Below, piece by piece: positions 44,911 through 56,299 of a DNA stretch of 64,000 nt. Numbering within the stretch: the first letter of the stretch is position 1; each line of letters starts with the position of its first letter. A program made the translations under genes and the position numbers. Source of the DNA: Cylindrobasidium torrendii FP15055 ss-10 (taxonomy: Eukaryota > Basidiomycota > Agaricomycetes > Agaricales > Physalacriaceae); contig KN880467.1 of assembly GCA_000934385.1 (NCBI GenBank), positions 62,001-126,000 on the forward strand, in the 5' to 3' direction. The notes beneath the pieces were generated by a model. It did not search any database and was not told the origin of the DNA. It saw only the letters and a list, made by a program, of their open reading frames with translations.

Positions 44911-46281
44911 ATGCCAGGAGCCATGTCCGTCTCTCTTCCCGTAGCCAATGTACGCGGTAGCGACCGGTTCATCTCATTTACTAACTGTCTTTTGTAGCTC
45001 GCCTCAATCATCTGCGAGGCCCTCTGTTATGGTGCGTATATGCATACCTACCCAAGACAACATACTCAGCGCCCTTGAAGGCGCATTCACTGTCCTTTTC
45101 GTTGCAGCGGCCTGGGTTATGTTATCCCAGCGAAAGAGGAAACCCTTGAACGTCACTCTTTTGACAACGGTGACGGTGCTGTGGATTCTGTCGACAACAG
45201 TATGGGGCTTCTTATTCTTACCCGGTAGTCTAGCCTCTGATGCAATATTATTAGCACTTGGTCCTTGATGGCATACGACTCTTCAGCGCGTTCTTGGGCG
45301 ACCAGACACCAGAGGAATACTACCTCACTTTGAGCAATCCACTACAGGTGGCAAAGACGGCTGTCTATGCGACAATGACCCTCGTCGGTGACGCTTTTGT
45401 GGTGCGCGCATTTCGTTCGGAGTGGTAACCTAAAAGCCTGATGGTTCACAGATATACCGAGTATACATCGTGTGGAACCGCAACTGGTGGATTGTGCTCA
45501 TGCCTCTCTTCCTCCTCGCAGGAACTGGGGGTAAGTCGCGGACTGCGCATATGTATTCTATCCCTGCATTCTGACGTCCTCGTGATAGTGGCGGGATACG
45601 GAGCGACGTACATGTTCACCAAAGCCACGCCAGGAAGCCCGGTCTTCGAAGGAAGCTTCAAGTCCTGGGTGACCAGCTTCATCGCTTTCACTCTCATCAC
45701 CAACATATCGTGCACTTTTATTATTGCCCTCCGTATCATGAACATCCAGCGCGGCGTGAAACGGTCAGCGACCCAGCAAGCAGCAAAGATGCCCGTGCAT
45801 TCTGTCTTGACCATGCTTCTGGAGTCGGCGGCTATCTACTCCGTCTCTGTACTAGTGTTCATGATCACATATGTCTGCGAATCAAATTCGCAGTACATCA
45901 TACTCGACATGGTACGCTACTGGTGGACACGAAACAGCGCCGGCGCGTCTGACATTTCCGCAGATTTCTCCCATCATCGGCATCACATTCACGTTCATTA
46001 TTCTGCGCGTTAGCTTGGGTATTAGCTCGCGCGAGCTGGTCACAGGGGGAGATGTCAGCCACACTGCAGGTGCGTTCCCTATACGTTGTACTTGTGCGAC
46101 GATAGGCTCAACGAAGTCTTCTGCAGGGTCTGGGTTCGAGCTTTCCAACCACAACAACACTATTCGCCAACCCGTCGCCATCTCTGTGAGCCACATCGTA
46201 GACGTCGACATCGACGGCAACACATCACCATACACAACAAAGAACCGAAACTCGTATGATAATGCGAACTACGATCCATAA
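44911..46281 (+). CDS. Basidiomycete seven-TM membrane protein
   Basis: Eight exons fit: 44911..44949, 44998..45031, 45081..45199, 45255..45401, 45452..45530, 45589..45911, 45964..46069 and 46127..46281, giving 333 aa. Introns are 47-58 nt with matching phases. The helices read LASIICEALCYGAFTVLF, VTLLTTVTVLWILSTTHLVL, VAKTAVYATMTLVGDAFVIY, WWIVLMPLFLLAGTGVAGYG, WVTSFIAFTLITNISCTFII, LTMLLESAAIYSVSVLVFMI and ISPIIGITFTFIILRVSL, seven in total. The RVYIVWNRNWW signature between helices 3 and 4 is widespread in a large unnamed basidiomycete seven-TM family. A receptor-like role is often assumed but not shown. The C-terminal tail is cytosolic and Asn-rich. A small exon of 34 nt makes this gene easy to mis-annotate. 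Confidence 0.85.
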
Positions 46282-47087
46282 GGTTGACACTCGCGACTGT
46301 TTAGATGTATTTTGATACCCTGTATCTCTTCCCTGTTTATGTGGTAATGCGAAAAACACGATAAAGCACAGAATGGGCAGCCTGAGTAGAAGATCGCGAG
46401 TTTGTTAGACCTGTCGACGGCTTTTCAGGAAAGCAAAATAGAGCGCTTATGAGCATGCGTTCAATTACTATGCTGGCGTCGTATTTCTCACGGTAAATGT
46501 GTACCGTGTGGACAATCTACCGGTGCACCCTCTGTCCGGTTGATTCTGTCTCACGTCTAAACCACACCTGAGTCGCAGCAAGTACATATAGTTGGAAATG
46601 TATTGTCATTTTCAGCTTCCCTTGAACGTTACTTTGATTTCGAAACGACAGGGCCATCTGAAGTGGGTTGTTACAATGTGAGGCTCGCTCGTAGCTATTG
46701 TCACTTGGATGCCACTAGACGACAGAATGGGTAGTAACAGAAGCACTGCCAGAGGCGAGAACGCACCCATTGACTTCTTTGAAGCTTATGAATAATGATT
46801 TGGGACGAGTAAACAAAGCAAACTGTAAGGTAGCTAGCCCACCGGTCGATCGTTCGCCGGCATGCCGAAGATGACCAAGCACAGGAACTAACAATGGGCT
46901 TTGGCGTCGCCAAAAATGGAGGCGAATATTTAGGCTCGGGTGTGCCAATGGGGACCCTTTTGAACGTAAAATGGCGGCGCCGCGATCAAACAACTACCGT
47001 ACAACATTTCAAGCAAATATTATCGTAGTAAGTCACACAATTTTCTCTCTATTCTTCGTACACACTTCTCTGGTGTAACTCATTTTC
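46282..47087. other. Convergent intergenic gap
   Basis: About 800 bases between the seven-TM gene and MFS3 3' ends; nothing recognised. Confidence 0.4.
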
Positions 47088-49103
47088 TCAGTCCCTGTGT
47101 CTGGGAGCGCGAGGAACCAGCGCCCACAGTCCAACCATTGTACACATCATCGAAACAATGCTGCGAACCAGTCATCAATGTGCAACGCTCCGGTCTCACG
47201 CTCGAACAAGGTGACTCACAATGGCTGAAGTGACTTTATACCAAACTTGGACGCCAACAGACCGGTGATAAAGGGGAGAGCAGCGGATCCTGAAAACCCA
47301 ATACCGGAGATCCAGCCGACGCTCCCAGTGAAGAGCCAGCGTGGAAGGATCTTGGCTGCGTGTCCGACGAGGATGGGATACATTGGCCCGAGGAGGATGC
47401 CAATGAAGGAGACCGCGACGGCGTTTTCGATGATGGAAGGGACAAACCAAATGGTGAGTTCAAGGCTGTCCACATTGTCTCAGTCACTCGGGTTGAATGT
47501 AGCTGAGAGACCAGACGTACGCAATTGCCGCAAACGCATACAGGAATACAACACGGCGCTCGCCAATCTTCTTGCTGACCCATATGAGCGCGAGGCGTCC
47601 GACAGTAAGCCCTGAACTTATGAGTGACAGAATCAACGCAATCGACATACTGGCACTGACCTCCGAAGAATCCAGACGAGATGTATCCAGACGATTTGCC
47701 GCCAGACCGCTCGTTGATGATGAATGTGACAATCCAGCCTCCGAGTGTAACCTCTGTGCCAACGTAGATAATCGCGAAGAGCGACATAAGGTGCACAGAT
47801 GGGAGACTGAGGAAGGCGCGGTAGATGTTGGCTCCGACCGTGTCCTCGGCCTCGGCTGGCTCTTGACCCGCATCGGCGAGTAGTTCTAATCCAATGTTAA
47901 CCTCGAGTCCAAGTCACGAGCAGTTGTGAATACCTTCTTGCCGTTTCCCTTTGAATACGAGAATGAGTATGGTTGTGTTCAAAACAGCCAAGCCGGTAGA
48001 GATGATGTAGTGGTAGGACCAGTGCGGCATTTTCGAGAATGGAGTGGACACCAAGGGCGCAACAAATGCGCCAGCGCCTGTTGAAAAGTTCAATGTGTAT
48101 TCGAGGAGCTACACAGCGTCCGCATACCATACATCCCGTGCATAATATTGAGGCAAGTCGTCTTGTGCTCTTTGAGACTACCAACGAAGCCATTCCCTTG
48201 TGCGTTCTATAGAGTATTTGGTGTGAGTTCGTGGTACAATACACATCAGGCGCACTTGGATTGAGATGCCGAACCCTGCGAGGAAGTACCCAAGGACTAT
48301 CACAGGGAACGGTGGAGCAGGACTCGCGAGGGCATAGGCTACAATTTGGAACATAGACGCGAATACGGTAGCCTGACCATCGATGGAGACAGTGAGCATT
48401 AGATAGAAGCAGAAGAGGTAAACACACCTTTCCGAAGCCCACTTTTTCATTGATCCACACGTTTAAGCAAGCGCCGAGAATGAATCCCTTAAGTTCGAAG
48501 TAAGTATCACGAACTTGTACACAACCAATCATCGAACGTACAATGCAGGCAAATACGAACAACATAGACACAAGAGTAAAGCCGATCTAATTGACCATGT
48601 CAATCAGAAGCCCATCATCAATGCAAGTATCAAGGACGTACATTGTAGTGCTCTTGCATTGTTGGAAGCAGCGGACCAGTTGTCCCATCGTTCCACCCCT
48701 CCACAAAGAACATAAAGCAGATAGCCGCGAACTGTATATTGGCCAATCTCCGCTGCTTTTTCTTCAGCGCAGGGTTAACTGAAGATTCCTCACGGGGCTC
48801 AGAGGTAGAGAGGGCGGAAGCCGGGCGGGTATATGGGATGGATGGCGATTCGACAAGACTCTCTTGGAAGGATATTTTGCCAGAGGACTCGAGTCTTACG
48901 GCGGAGGGGCGGCGGACGCGATCAAGGTGATGCAGCTCGTATCCAAGCTCGTGTTCGATGCCCTCAGAGGCGCGTAGACGAGGCACAGATGGGCCAATAT
49001 CACTGCCTGGCGCAGTAGGATGAGCGAGCGACAACAAACTTGCGGCGAAAATACCAAGCTCAGGATGTCCATGGGAGGGCTTTGTGCCCAGGAAGAAGGA
49101 CAT
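47088..49103 (-). CDS. MFS3: major facilitator superfamily transporter
   Basis: The start is ATG 49103 (MSFFLGTKPSHGHPEL), with a 48 nt in-frame first intron before GSDIGPSVP; the stop is at 47088. Landmarks are GWNDGTTGPLLPTMQEHYN, GACLNVWINEKVGFGK, GTEVTLGGWIVTFIINER, GYISSGFFGG, FVPSIIENAVAVSFIGILL and GLLASKFGIKSLQPL, ending with LVPRAPRHRD. The exon plan follows MFS1. The N-terminal domain resembles MFS1 and MFS2 in GWNDGTTG, while NVWINEKVGFGK is nearer to MFS4 and MFS5, so it looks intermediate. It lies directly in front of MFS4 on the same strand (432 bp apart), as expected for a tandem duplication. Substrate unknown. Confidence 0.85.
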
Positions 49104-49535
49104 GGTGGAAGAAGGGAAACGAAAGAACGTTGGAGAAATTCACTCTGCCAATGACTCGCACAGAGCGCGACTCCGTGTACATAATGAGATAGTAAGCAGT
49201 TATCTCTCCGTCAGCAGTTGCGAACGGGGACACTACCCCATGATAGGACGTCAATCTGGGGTGTAATCTCTACATCTCCTCGTGGTCTGAATGAAAATTC
49301 ATATCTGCTTTTGCAGTCAACAACGTCGATCACACCGTCAGGGTTCTCACGGTTCGGTGTTTCTTCGGAAATTTGTCATACAAGGACCACCTACAGGGAA
49401 AAGGCGCCCTTCAGGGAAATTCTACAGACAAATGCGGGTCGTACGTACGTATTCGTAAGGTAATCTATGTACAGAAAGCTCTATAGTCACAATTTCAAGA
49501 TAACGAACAACAACATTCCAGCGAATGCTACAATT
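49104..49535. other. Spacer between MFS4 and MFS3
   Basis: About 430 bases holding the MFS3 promoter and the MFS4 3' flank. No gene is seen. Confidence 0.4.
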
Positions 49536-51613
49536 TTACTCAATAAGGCGGCGGGGTGCGCGGGGCACCAGTGCCCAAAGGCCAACCATACTACACATCA
49601 TGGCGATGACACTAGGTTTAGTGTTGTAAGTACGGCTTAACGTTTGGCGGAGCATAGATGGGACTCACAGAGGTTGGAGAGACTTGATGCCATATCTCGA
49701 AGCAATAAGGCCAGTGAAGAAGGGCATCATGGCAGAGCCTGACACGCCGATTCCAGTAATCCACCCGACGCTCCCAGTGAGGAGCCACGGTGGCAGAATA
49801 CGTGTGCAGTGTCCAACGAGGATTGGATACATAGGCCCGAGCAGCATGCCGATGACTGACACAGCGACGGCGTTTTCGATTATGGATGGCACGAACCAGA
49901 TGGTGAGTTCCAATCTGCATAGTCATATATGAGCATTCGATGCCATTAGTCAAAAGGAAATGGCATACGCAATGGCAATGAAGGAGTACAGGAATACGAC
50001 ACGGTGTTCGCCAACCTTCTTGCTCACCCAGATGAGAACCAGTCGCCCAAGAGTAAGACCTGTCTCCACGCGTGAACCAACCATTTGTGAGTCAAAAACA
50101 AGACCGACCACCAAAGAATCCAGACGAGATATAGCCTGCACTCGGACCTCCTCCACGCTCGTTGATGATGAAGGTGACGATCCAGCCTCCAAGAGTGACC
50201 TCTGTTCCAATGTAGATGAGGGCAAAAATTGCCATGTAGTGAACGGCGTTAATGCTGATGATAGCCTTATAGACGTTGGTGTCGCCGACGTTGTCTTCGC
50301 CGATGACACGTTCTTGGCCAGCTTCTGCCATGAGATCTAGGAAGAGGTTTGAGTCGGTGCTTTGTGAGTCGCGAACGTCGCAGAGACGCACCTTCTTGTC
50401 TTTTCCCACGGAACACGGCCGTGAGCATAACCGTGTTGAGCACCGCCAGTCCCGTCGAAATAATGAAGTGATACGACCAATGCTCGCTCTCCGAGAACTT
50501 GGTGGAGACCAAAGGAGCAATGAACGCGCCGACGCCTGCAGGATGTACTGTCAGACCTCGAGCATTAGTATGTAAGACAAGCATACCATAGCCTGCGTGT
50601 AGCATATTCAGCTTAGTCGTCTTGTGCTCCTTCAGACTTCCGACAAAACCATTTCCTTGCGCATTCTACAAAGGCATGTATTAACACGATGAACAAGGAC
50701 GTCAATATTAGGCGCACCTGAAGCGAGACGCCGAAACCAGAGCAAAAGTAACCTAGGACGAGGACAGGGAATGGAGGTCCGGGACTGTTGAGAGCGTATG
50801 CAACGATCTGGAAGACAGATCCTAGCACCATTGTCTGTGGCCAGTTTCTGTGAGTGGTACAGCGCGGTCACGCAGATTCAATACACACCTTTCCAAAGCC
50901 GAGTTTCTCGTTGATCCACACATTGAGTCCGGCGCCCAAAATAAATCCCTGGAGGCATTGGTTAGTACGGAGCTTTGACGAGAACAGGCATGCACTAACT
51001 GAACAAGCGAAGACGAAGACCAATGAGACGAGAACGAAACCAATCTGAAGGGAAGACAGTGTGTCAGATACAACCTGCTTATGAGGAAAGGACGTACGTG
51101 ATAGTGGGTCTGCATGACAGGCAACAGTGGCCCAGTCGTCCCATCTTGCCATCCAGATAGGAAGAAAGCGAAAGTTACCGCGATAAAATGAATATTTGAG
51201 GTCCGGGTATGCTTCTTCTTGGTCGCTGCGTCTGGTACATTGTGGAGGGTCGGTGTGTCCTTAAGCTCAACAGGGGACACGGACTCGTTGAAGGGCGTCT
51301 TCTTGAATTCATATGCCGGGGTGGAGGGTTCGGTATGGCCCTCTTTGTATGACATTGTCGCAGAGGACTCGAGGCGGACGGCGGACGGACGGCGGATACG
51401 GTCGTGTGTAGGCAAAGGATGAATCTCGACGGGAAGATGTGATGTGTTATGCCGCAGAGGTGCGGGCATATCGTGCATCTCGTTCATGTCGACAGCTTCC
51501 TCGTCCGAGTCATGGCCTACAAAGATTAGGAAACGCTCGGGGGGACAGACGACAAGCATACCGTGCGGTGGGCGCTGCATATGAGGCCTTACAGACATGG
51601 AGAAGGAAGACAT
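49536..51613 (-). CDS. MFS4: major facilitator superfamily transporter
   Basis: The start is ATG 51613 (MSSFSMSVRPHMQRPPHG), with a 45 nt in-frame intron before HDSDEEAVDMNEMHD; the stop is at 49536. The first helix has GWQDGTTGPLLPVMQTHYH, where MFS1, MFS2 and MFS3 have GWND. Further landmarks are GAGLNVWINEKLGFGK, VLGYFCSGFGVSLQ, GGWIVTFIINERGGG, FVPSIIENAVAVSVIGMLL, GLIASRYGIKSLQPL and a final LVPRAPRRLIE. An intron splits the second helix region that is single in MFS1. It is clearly the closest relative of MFS5 (shared HDSDEEAVDM, LPVEIHPLPTH and GWQDGTTG). It is a membrane transporter of the fungal BSC6-like group, with unknown cargo. Confidence 0.85.
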
Positions 51614-52741
51614 GATGAGAAGGAAGGAGGACGCAGAAGAGATAAGAACGCGGGGGCAAATGGCTTTTAAGGAAACGTTCTTAATCTATGAAAAAATGCG
51701 CGTGGATTTTTTTTTACAGTAGTGGGGTTCCTCGGATCCATCCCCATTGCCCTTTAGTCATTGAACGGGGTGTATCTCATTTGACTACTAGTTGCGATGT
51801 GCGCGTAACAGACGGGCCGACTGGCTAAACGACGTTTGCGAATTATTGAAGGGGAGGTCCGTTGAGTTGTTGTAGTCAGGTGTCTAGCCGCAATGGATTT
51901 TTAGACGGGGTGTTGTTGGACGTGATGGACGAGAGTAAAGGCGCGTGAGTCGGGATATCCGTTCGATCACTCACGCGACTACTACACAATGTATGGTCCA
52001 AGCTGCAGTAAAGCAGCTTGAGGTGTTCCAGAAACTCTTGTCTCGGACCATGGGCACGCTCTCATGCCTCGGACAGCGATATCGAGAGTCCATCCACCTC
52101 TACGTCCATGGTATTCTTCTGAGGCTCCGAGCGACCATGAATAGGCAACGGCCATTCCAGAAGGAGGTGCGGGCTCGAATTGACGCACATTCCTGTTCTC
52201 TATGAATGAAGTCCGAATTCGAAACCAGGGTGAACATGCTCTATACACTGCAGACTCGGAGACAAACAATACCGTCCGGGGTGATAAGCTGGTGAGCGCG
52301 CGGCCTTCCGTTGCCTGCGGAATGCAAGCCCTTGGACGAATGTGTTCAATAACTTGGTGATTTCTAGGGCTGTGTGCTTAGGTCGAACAACAAGCTGCAT
52401 CTCTTATTAGGATTGCGGTCTTCGCACCGCTGCGAATTGAAGGGAGCGGGTCGGACGTGCGACTCCGGGGAGGTGAGATGGAGAAGCAGGGGCAGGTACA
52501 TCATGTTTCGTCGACGTAAACTGCCTATTTGGTAGATTATTTCAAAGGCAATGCCTTTCGAAAGCGATTTGCTAGTTGATATCCAGATGCATGTGTATAG
52601 GACCTGCGACAAGCTAATAAGTCAGCCTGGATTAGTTGAGTACTGTATGTATGCAATATCCAAGTTCAACGGCAATTTTTACGTCTGAATCCTGTAGGTT
52701 GATCATTTATTGGCTTTTAAGTTTGCCACGATCGGCGCATC
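51614..52741. other. Intergenic with short hairpins
   Basis: Two short inverted repeats are visible: CGCGTGAGT with ACTCACGCG around 51941..51980, and CAAGCTGC with GCAGCTTG around 52008..52031. A frame at 51945..52205 has no supporting features. Confidence 0.35.
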
Positions 52742-53635
52742 ATGATCGGGTTCTCGGCACCCGCCCTTCTTCCCGCCATCATGTCGCGAATACCAAAATC
52801 TCTGCGACCTCGGCTGCCACGGGTTGGACTCAAGCCCATCGCTGGACTCGACGCGGAGATTGACACCCCGCGGCCGAGCAATGCCGATTTAGCGCAGCTA
52901 GTACGGGACAACAACATCCATGGCGCGCGTCGTGTCTGGCTGCATCTCAACGCGTTAAGGATACCGGTCGATCGCAACACCGTCTACGTCCAAGCAGCCC
53001 TGTTCCATCTCGAAAACCCCTACAACAGGGGCGCCATCACGAGCGATATGCTGTTCATCGACTGGCTCAAGCTCGTTCCAAGCCGCCATCAGGCGCCAGA
53101 ATGGCAGAAACCTTTCAAACCCATACTAGAGCAACTCTTGCGCAACAGCTCTCCGAAGGACAATGCCCTTCTTCTCGTCCGTTTCGCCGTCCTCGCCGCG
53201 TCGAAAGGGTACCTCCATGACATCTGGCAGCCAGTCATGTCAACTATGCTCCGACTTCCAAAGCCCGAAAACGCGTCGTTCTACCTGAAGAAACTCGAAG
53301 ATGCAGCCGTGGAATATGACAAGAAGTATACGCACACCGAAACGACGGCAGCCATGAAATATAGGGCAATGTTCATCGAAGCTTGCGCACTCGGAGGCTG
53401 GCTTGAGGAAGCGGTCGATTTGGTCCATCGTAGCAAAGACATTCGGATACCACCTCGGACGAAGAGGATTCTCATACGTGCAATGGAACAACGGGGTAAC
53501 GCGGCCGGCATTCAAGCTGCAATGAATGTTATCGCACGACAAGCCCGGGAATACGAGCTATTCCAGGTCGGCCAGCCCGCTGTTCTTCCTGTGCCCGACG
53601 AGGACTTTGAGGTTGATGAGTTTCCCTGCGTCTGA
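52742..53635 (+). CDS. Possible mitochondrial PPR-like protein, single exon
   Basis: An uninterrupted 297 codon frame. The N-terminus is basic and lacks acidic residues up to GLDAEIDTPRPSN (SRIPKSLRPRLPRVGLK), as in mitochondrial import signals; a second ATG at 52781 is an alternative start. The rest is helical with helix pairs that resemble PPR or TPR repeats: LVRDNNIHGARRVWLHL, LLVRFAVLAASKGYLHDIW, MFIEACALGGWLEEAVDL and ILIRAMEQRGNAAGIQAAM. The end is acidic (PDEDFEVDEFPCV). I do not recognise a named family. A role in mitochondrial RNA metabolism or ribosome assembly is possible but is only an inference from these features. Confidence 0.7.
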   Translation: MIGFSAPALLPAIMSRIPKSLRPRLPRVGLKPIAGLDAEIDTPRPSNADLAQLVRDNNIHGARRVWLHLNALRIPVDRNTVYVQAALFHLENPYNRGAITSDMLFIDWLKLVPSRHQAPEWQKPFKPILEQLLRNSSPKDNALLLVRFAVLAASKGYLHDIWQPVMSTMLRLPKPENASFYLKKLEDAAVEYDKKYTHTETTAAMKYRAMFIEACALGGWLEEAVDLVHRSKDIRIPPRTKRILIRAMEQRGNAAGIQAAMNVIARQAREYELFQVGQPAVLPVPDEDFEVDEFPCV

Positions 53636-53691
53636 GGGTCTCACGAAGGTGCGCGGTCAAGCTACTTCATTCTTGGTATGCTCATCACCCC

Positions 53692-54246
53692 CTACAGTAC
53701 TCTTGATAGTCCAACAACTGTCCTCCCATCTGATTCCCGACTCGTCTTCGCCTTGAACCCGAGCCCCTCGTACATCTTCAATGCAGCAACGTCTTCGTAC
53801 ACCTCGACAGCCATGTATTTCTCCGCACCGCTGGCACCTCCGTATCCCCTAGCAAAATCTGTCGCCGCCTGGATTATCCCTGTCGCTAGACCCTTTCTTC
53901 GATGGCCAGGGTGCACCCATAACCCAAGCAGCAAAAACCCTTTCTTCCCGTCTTCCCACAGCTTTTCTGGGACCCAGCCGAATGACTGGTCATTGAAGAT
54001 ACCGACTGCGGCCGTGGCTACCCAAGTGCCATCTGCTGTTTCCACTGCCAATGTTCGGATAAGTGGGTCGTTCAAACGGGACAAGTGCTCCTCGCGGGTC
54101 TTCTTCATGGCGTCCTCGTATCTTGTGCTGAAGGAGGCAGGATCGAGCTTGAGCCCCTGGAGCCGCAGGTCGACCCATTTCGCGAGGTGGTCGTCGGACG
54201 CGGGCTGCAGAATGGGAAAGATGGTGTAGTCGCTAGGGAAGGGCAT
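53692..54246 (-). CDS. GNAT family N-acetyltransferase 1
   Basis: A single-exon 184 aa protein from ATG 54246. Motif A with the acetyl-CoA loop is visible: LGLWVHPGHRRKGLATGII, that is R-x-x-G-x-A. A following YMAVEVYEDVAALKMYEGLG is the usual motif B with N-terminal strand and helix. The N-terminus carries PASDDHLAKWVDLRLQGL, DPASFSTRYEDA and TREEHLSRLNDP, which recur in the adjacent paralogue at 54534..55121. Known members transfer acetyl groups from acetyl-CoA to amines of small molecules or proteins; the acceptor here is unknown. The protein is likely cytosolic. The gene ends 57 bp from the converging 52742..53635 gene. Confidence 0.88.
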   Translation of the reverse strand: MPFPSDYTIFPILQPASDDHLAKWVDLRLQGLKLDPASFSTRYEDAMKKTREEHLSRLNDPLIRTLAVETADGTWVATAAVGIFNDQSFGWVPEKLWEDGKKGFLLLGLWVHPGHRRKGLATGIIQAATDFARGYGGASGAEKYMAVEVYEDVAALKMYEGLGFKAKTSRESDGRTVVGLSRVL

Positions 54247-54533
54247 CTTGCTCGTTCTTGATTCTCTGAATCCTGTTATGTTCTTTTATACTCAGACCTT
54301 ATCGAGGTCGAGTCAGATTGAGTTGTGCTTGACAGGATAGCGATCTCCATATCCATCTCCCCTTATGCTTAGACGTTAGACATATGTATGTACTTTAGCC
54401 ATTATTCAAGTCAATACAACGCTGATGTTTCGACGCAGTGTTTTTTCACCAATCGAATGTGTAGCATGAATCTGAGGTCGGAGCACAATTAACAAATAAA
54501 TCATTCTGTAGTCTGTAAGGCCTCTATGATTGC

Positions 54534-55121
54534 TCACTCGAAGTCGTGAACCATACTTAGCACCTTTCTTCCCGTTTTCCTGTACTCTTGCGCATGCTTT
54601 GTTGTATAGCCCATTCTCTCGTAGAATTTGACCGCATTATTGTCCTCGAAGACCTCAAGCATCATGTACTTCGCTCGTCCCTCTGACCCATAATCGTGTA
54701 CCCAGTGCGTCGCAGCATCCAATACGCGACTAGCAAGACCATTCCTACGATAGTCTGGATGTACCCAAATGTAGAGCAATAGAAATCCCTGCTTGTCTGT
54801 GTCTTGCGCGACCATCGATGCCCAGCCTCTCGTCTCGTCGTTGATGACCGCGACAGATGCTATTGCTGCCCAGGATCCGCTTTCGCTCAATACGAAATTG
54901 TGTATGTTGGGGTCGTTTAGGAGCCTGGCTTGCTCTTCCCTGGTGAGTTTGACCGCATCTTCATACACGCTGAGGAAGGACGCTGGATCGGTTTGGAAAC
55001 TTCGAAGGCGCGTTTCAATCCATTTCGTGAGATGGTCCTCGGATGCGGGGATTGGGATTTGGAATATTTCGAAGGATGTGGTAGAGGAAGAAGTCATGTC
55101 CAAATGCGAATGCAACCGCAT
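54534..55121 (-). CDS. GNAT family N-acetyltransferase 2
   Basis: A single-exon frame of 195 codons from ATG 55121; ATG 55097 (MTSSSTTSFEIFQIPIPASE) is an equally likely start and would give 187 aa. Motif A reads LYIWVHPDYRRNGLASRVL, and the next block YMMLEVFEDNNAVKFYERMG is typical of GNAT enzymes. It shares PASEDHLTKWIE, DPASFLSVYEDAVKLTREEQ and the same overall length with its neighbour, so the two arose by tandem duplication and then diverged. The tail HAQEYRKTGRKVLSMVHDF differs from its neighbour. The acetyl acceptor is unknown. The genes are 287 bp apart on the same strand. Confidence 0.88.
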   Translation of the reverse strand: MRLHSHLDMTSSSTTSFEIFQIPIPASEDHLTKWIETRLRSFQTDPASFLSVYEDAVKLTREEQARLLNDPNIHNFVLSESGSWAAIASVAVINDETRGWASMVAQDTDKQGFLLLYIWVHPDYRRNGLASRVLDAATHWVHDYGSEGRAKYMMLEVFEDNNAVKFYERMGYTTKHAQEYRKTGRKVLSMVHDFE

Positions 55122-55612
55122 TGAGCGCTCTTATAAGGCTTGTGCATGTTCCTGACTGACTCCAGCTGCTGCTGACAGATATGGTACACGCGTGCATATG
55201 TGCCGGTGGAACTTCGTTGCCCTGTACATCCCAAAATGGGTCGCGATAATGCAAGGCCTCTTTTGGGTGCTAGATTCAAGAAGTATCGAAACGGGCAAGT
55301 TGTTTGAGCGGGCCGGCGATCCGTGATGGCATCAATGAACAATTGTCTGCCTTCTTCCACCATGGTCCCAGGCAAGACAAAAGCACAGAAGCCCAAAATT
55401 TCGGTAGGGACCCAACTATTGTTCTTATTCTGTTATTTCGCTTGTGTATCGGCGAAATTCTCTCAGTGTACCATAGTTCGCACCCTCGTTGAGCATGACA
55501 AAAGCGTTTGCGCGTTGGGATTGTCGCCTCACTATCCCTCCTGCACTCCCCCATTCCCGGGAATCCCATTGGCTGGCTCTTTTCACCGCACTCTGCCCTT
55601 TTGCTTCCATTC
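55122..55612. other. Divergent gap, nothing recognised
   Basis: About 490 bases between the 5' ends of GNAT 2 and the next gene; probably promoter sequence for both. Confidence 0.4.
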
Positions 55613-56299
55613 ATGGATAACCTGAGTCCGTTGTCGCAGTTCTTTGCACAGGCGTTCCCTGATATGGGCACGAATGCCTGGCACAATTTGGATGCGATAT
55701 ACGGATATTATGGGACGGTCTCACGCGTCACGCCTCGCATGATGTCGGAGCAGCCCTGGATCAAACCTAGACAGAACATCCTCCTCCCGCTAGATGGTTC
55801 TACACAGTGCATTGATGTGTACATGCCGTGCGAGCCTGAATTCGCTTCATCGGCGTCAACTCCGGTTTCTGGCCCGCTCTATGAGCCACTTCGCGTGGTA
55901 GAAATTCCGCCATACGTTCCAGAGGAAGACGAGGAAGAACAGAAGCCCGCAGAATGGGACCATTACCTCCGCACATCATACCATCCTCGAACTCCCGCGT
56001 CCAATGCATCCCTGCCCACACCCGCACCAAGTCCGGCCAATAGCGCTGCCCAAGCTACATCCAAGAGACCAAAGCGAGTCATACGTCCAGTAGTTGTCAG
56101 TTCTATTGTCCCGCCTGCTCTGCTCTCGCCAAGGGCACGCTACCGTACGAAAGAGAACCCAAGGAGCCATCGCACGCTTCCGACTGCACGCCCCAGGCTT
56201 CTTTCCATCTCACAAGATTCATCCATTGCTGGAATACGCATCAGCCGCGTCGTGCGCACACCAACCCCGAGCCCTGCCTGCACACCGAACTTGTATTGA
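55613..56299 (+). CDS. Hypothetical Pro/Ser-rich protein
   Basis: A single-exon frame from ATG 55613 (MDNLSPLSQFFAQAFPDM) to 56299, 228 aa. The frame stays open further upstream but without another ATG, so this start is preferred. The N-terminal 90 residues are mixed and aromatic (NAWHNLDAIYGYYG, MMSEQPWIKPRQN), followed by EPLRVVEIPPYVPEEDEEEQ. The C-terminal half is Pro/Ser/Arg-rich and looks disordered (SKRPKRVIRPVVV and several SP or TP sites). I do not recognise a family. Possible proline-directed phosphorylation sites and basic clusters would fit a regulatory protein, but that is only a guess. Confidence 0.55.
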   Translation: MDNLSPLSQFFAQAFPDMGTNAWHNLDAIYGYYGTVSRVTPRMMSEQPWIKPRQNILLPLDGSTQCIDVYMPCEPEFASSASTPVSGPLYEPLRVVEIPPYVPEEDEEEQKPAEWDHYLRTSYHPRTPASNASLPTPAPSPANSAAQATSKRPKRVIRPVVVSSIVPPALLSPRARYRTKENPRSHRTLPTARPRLLSISQDSSIAGIRISRVVRTPTPSPACTPNLY

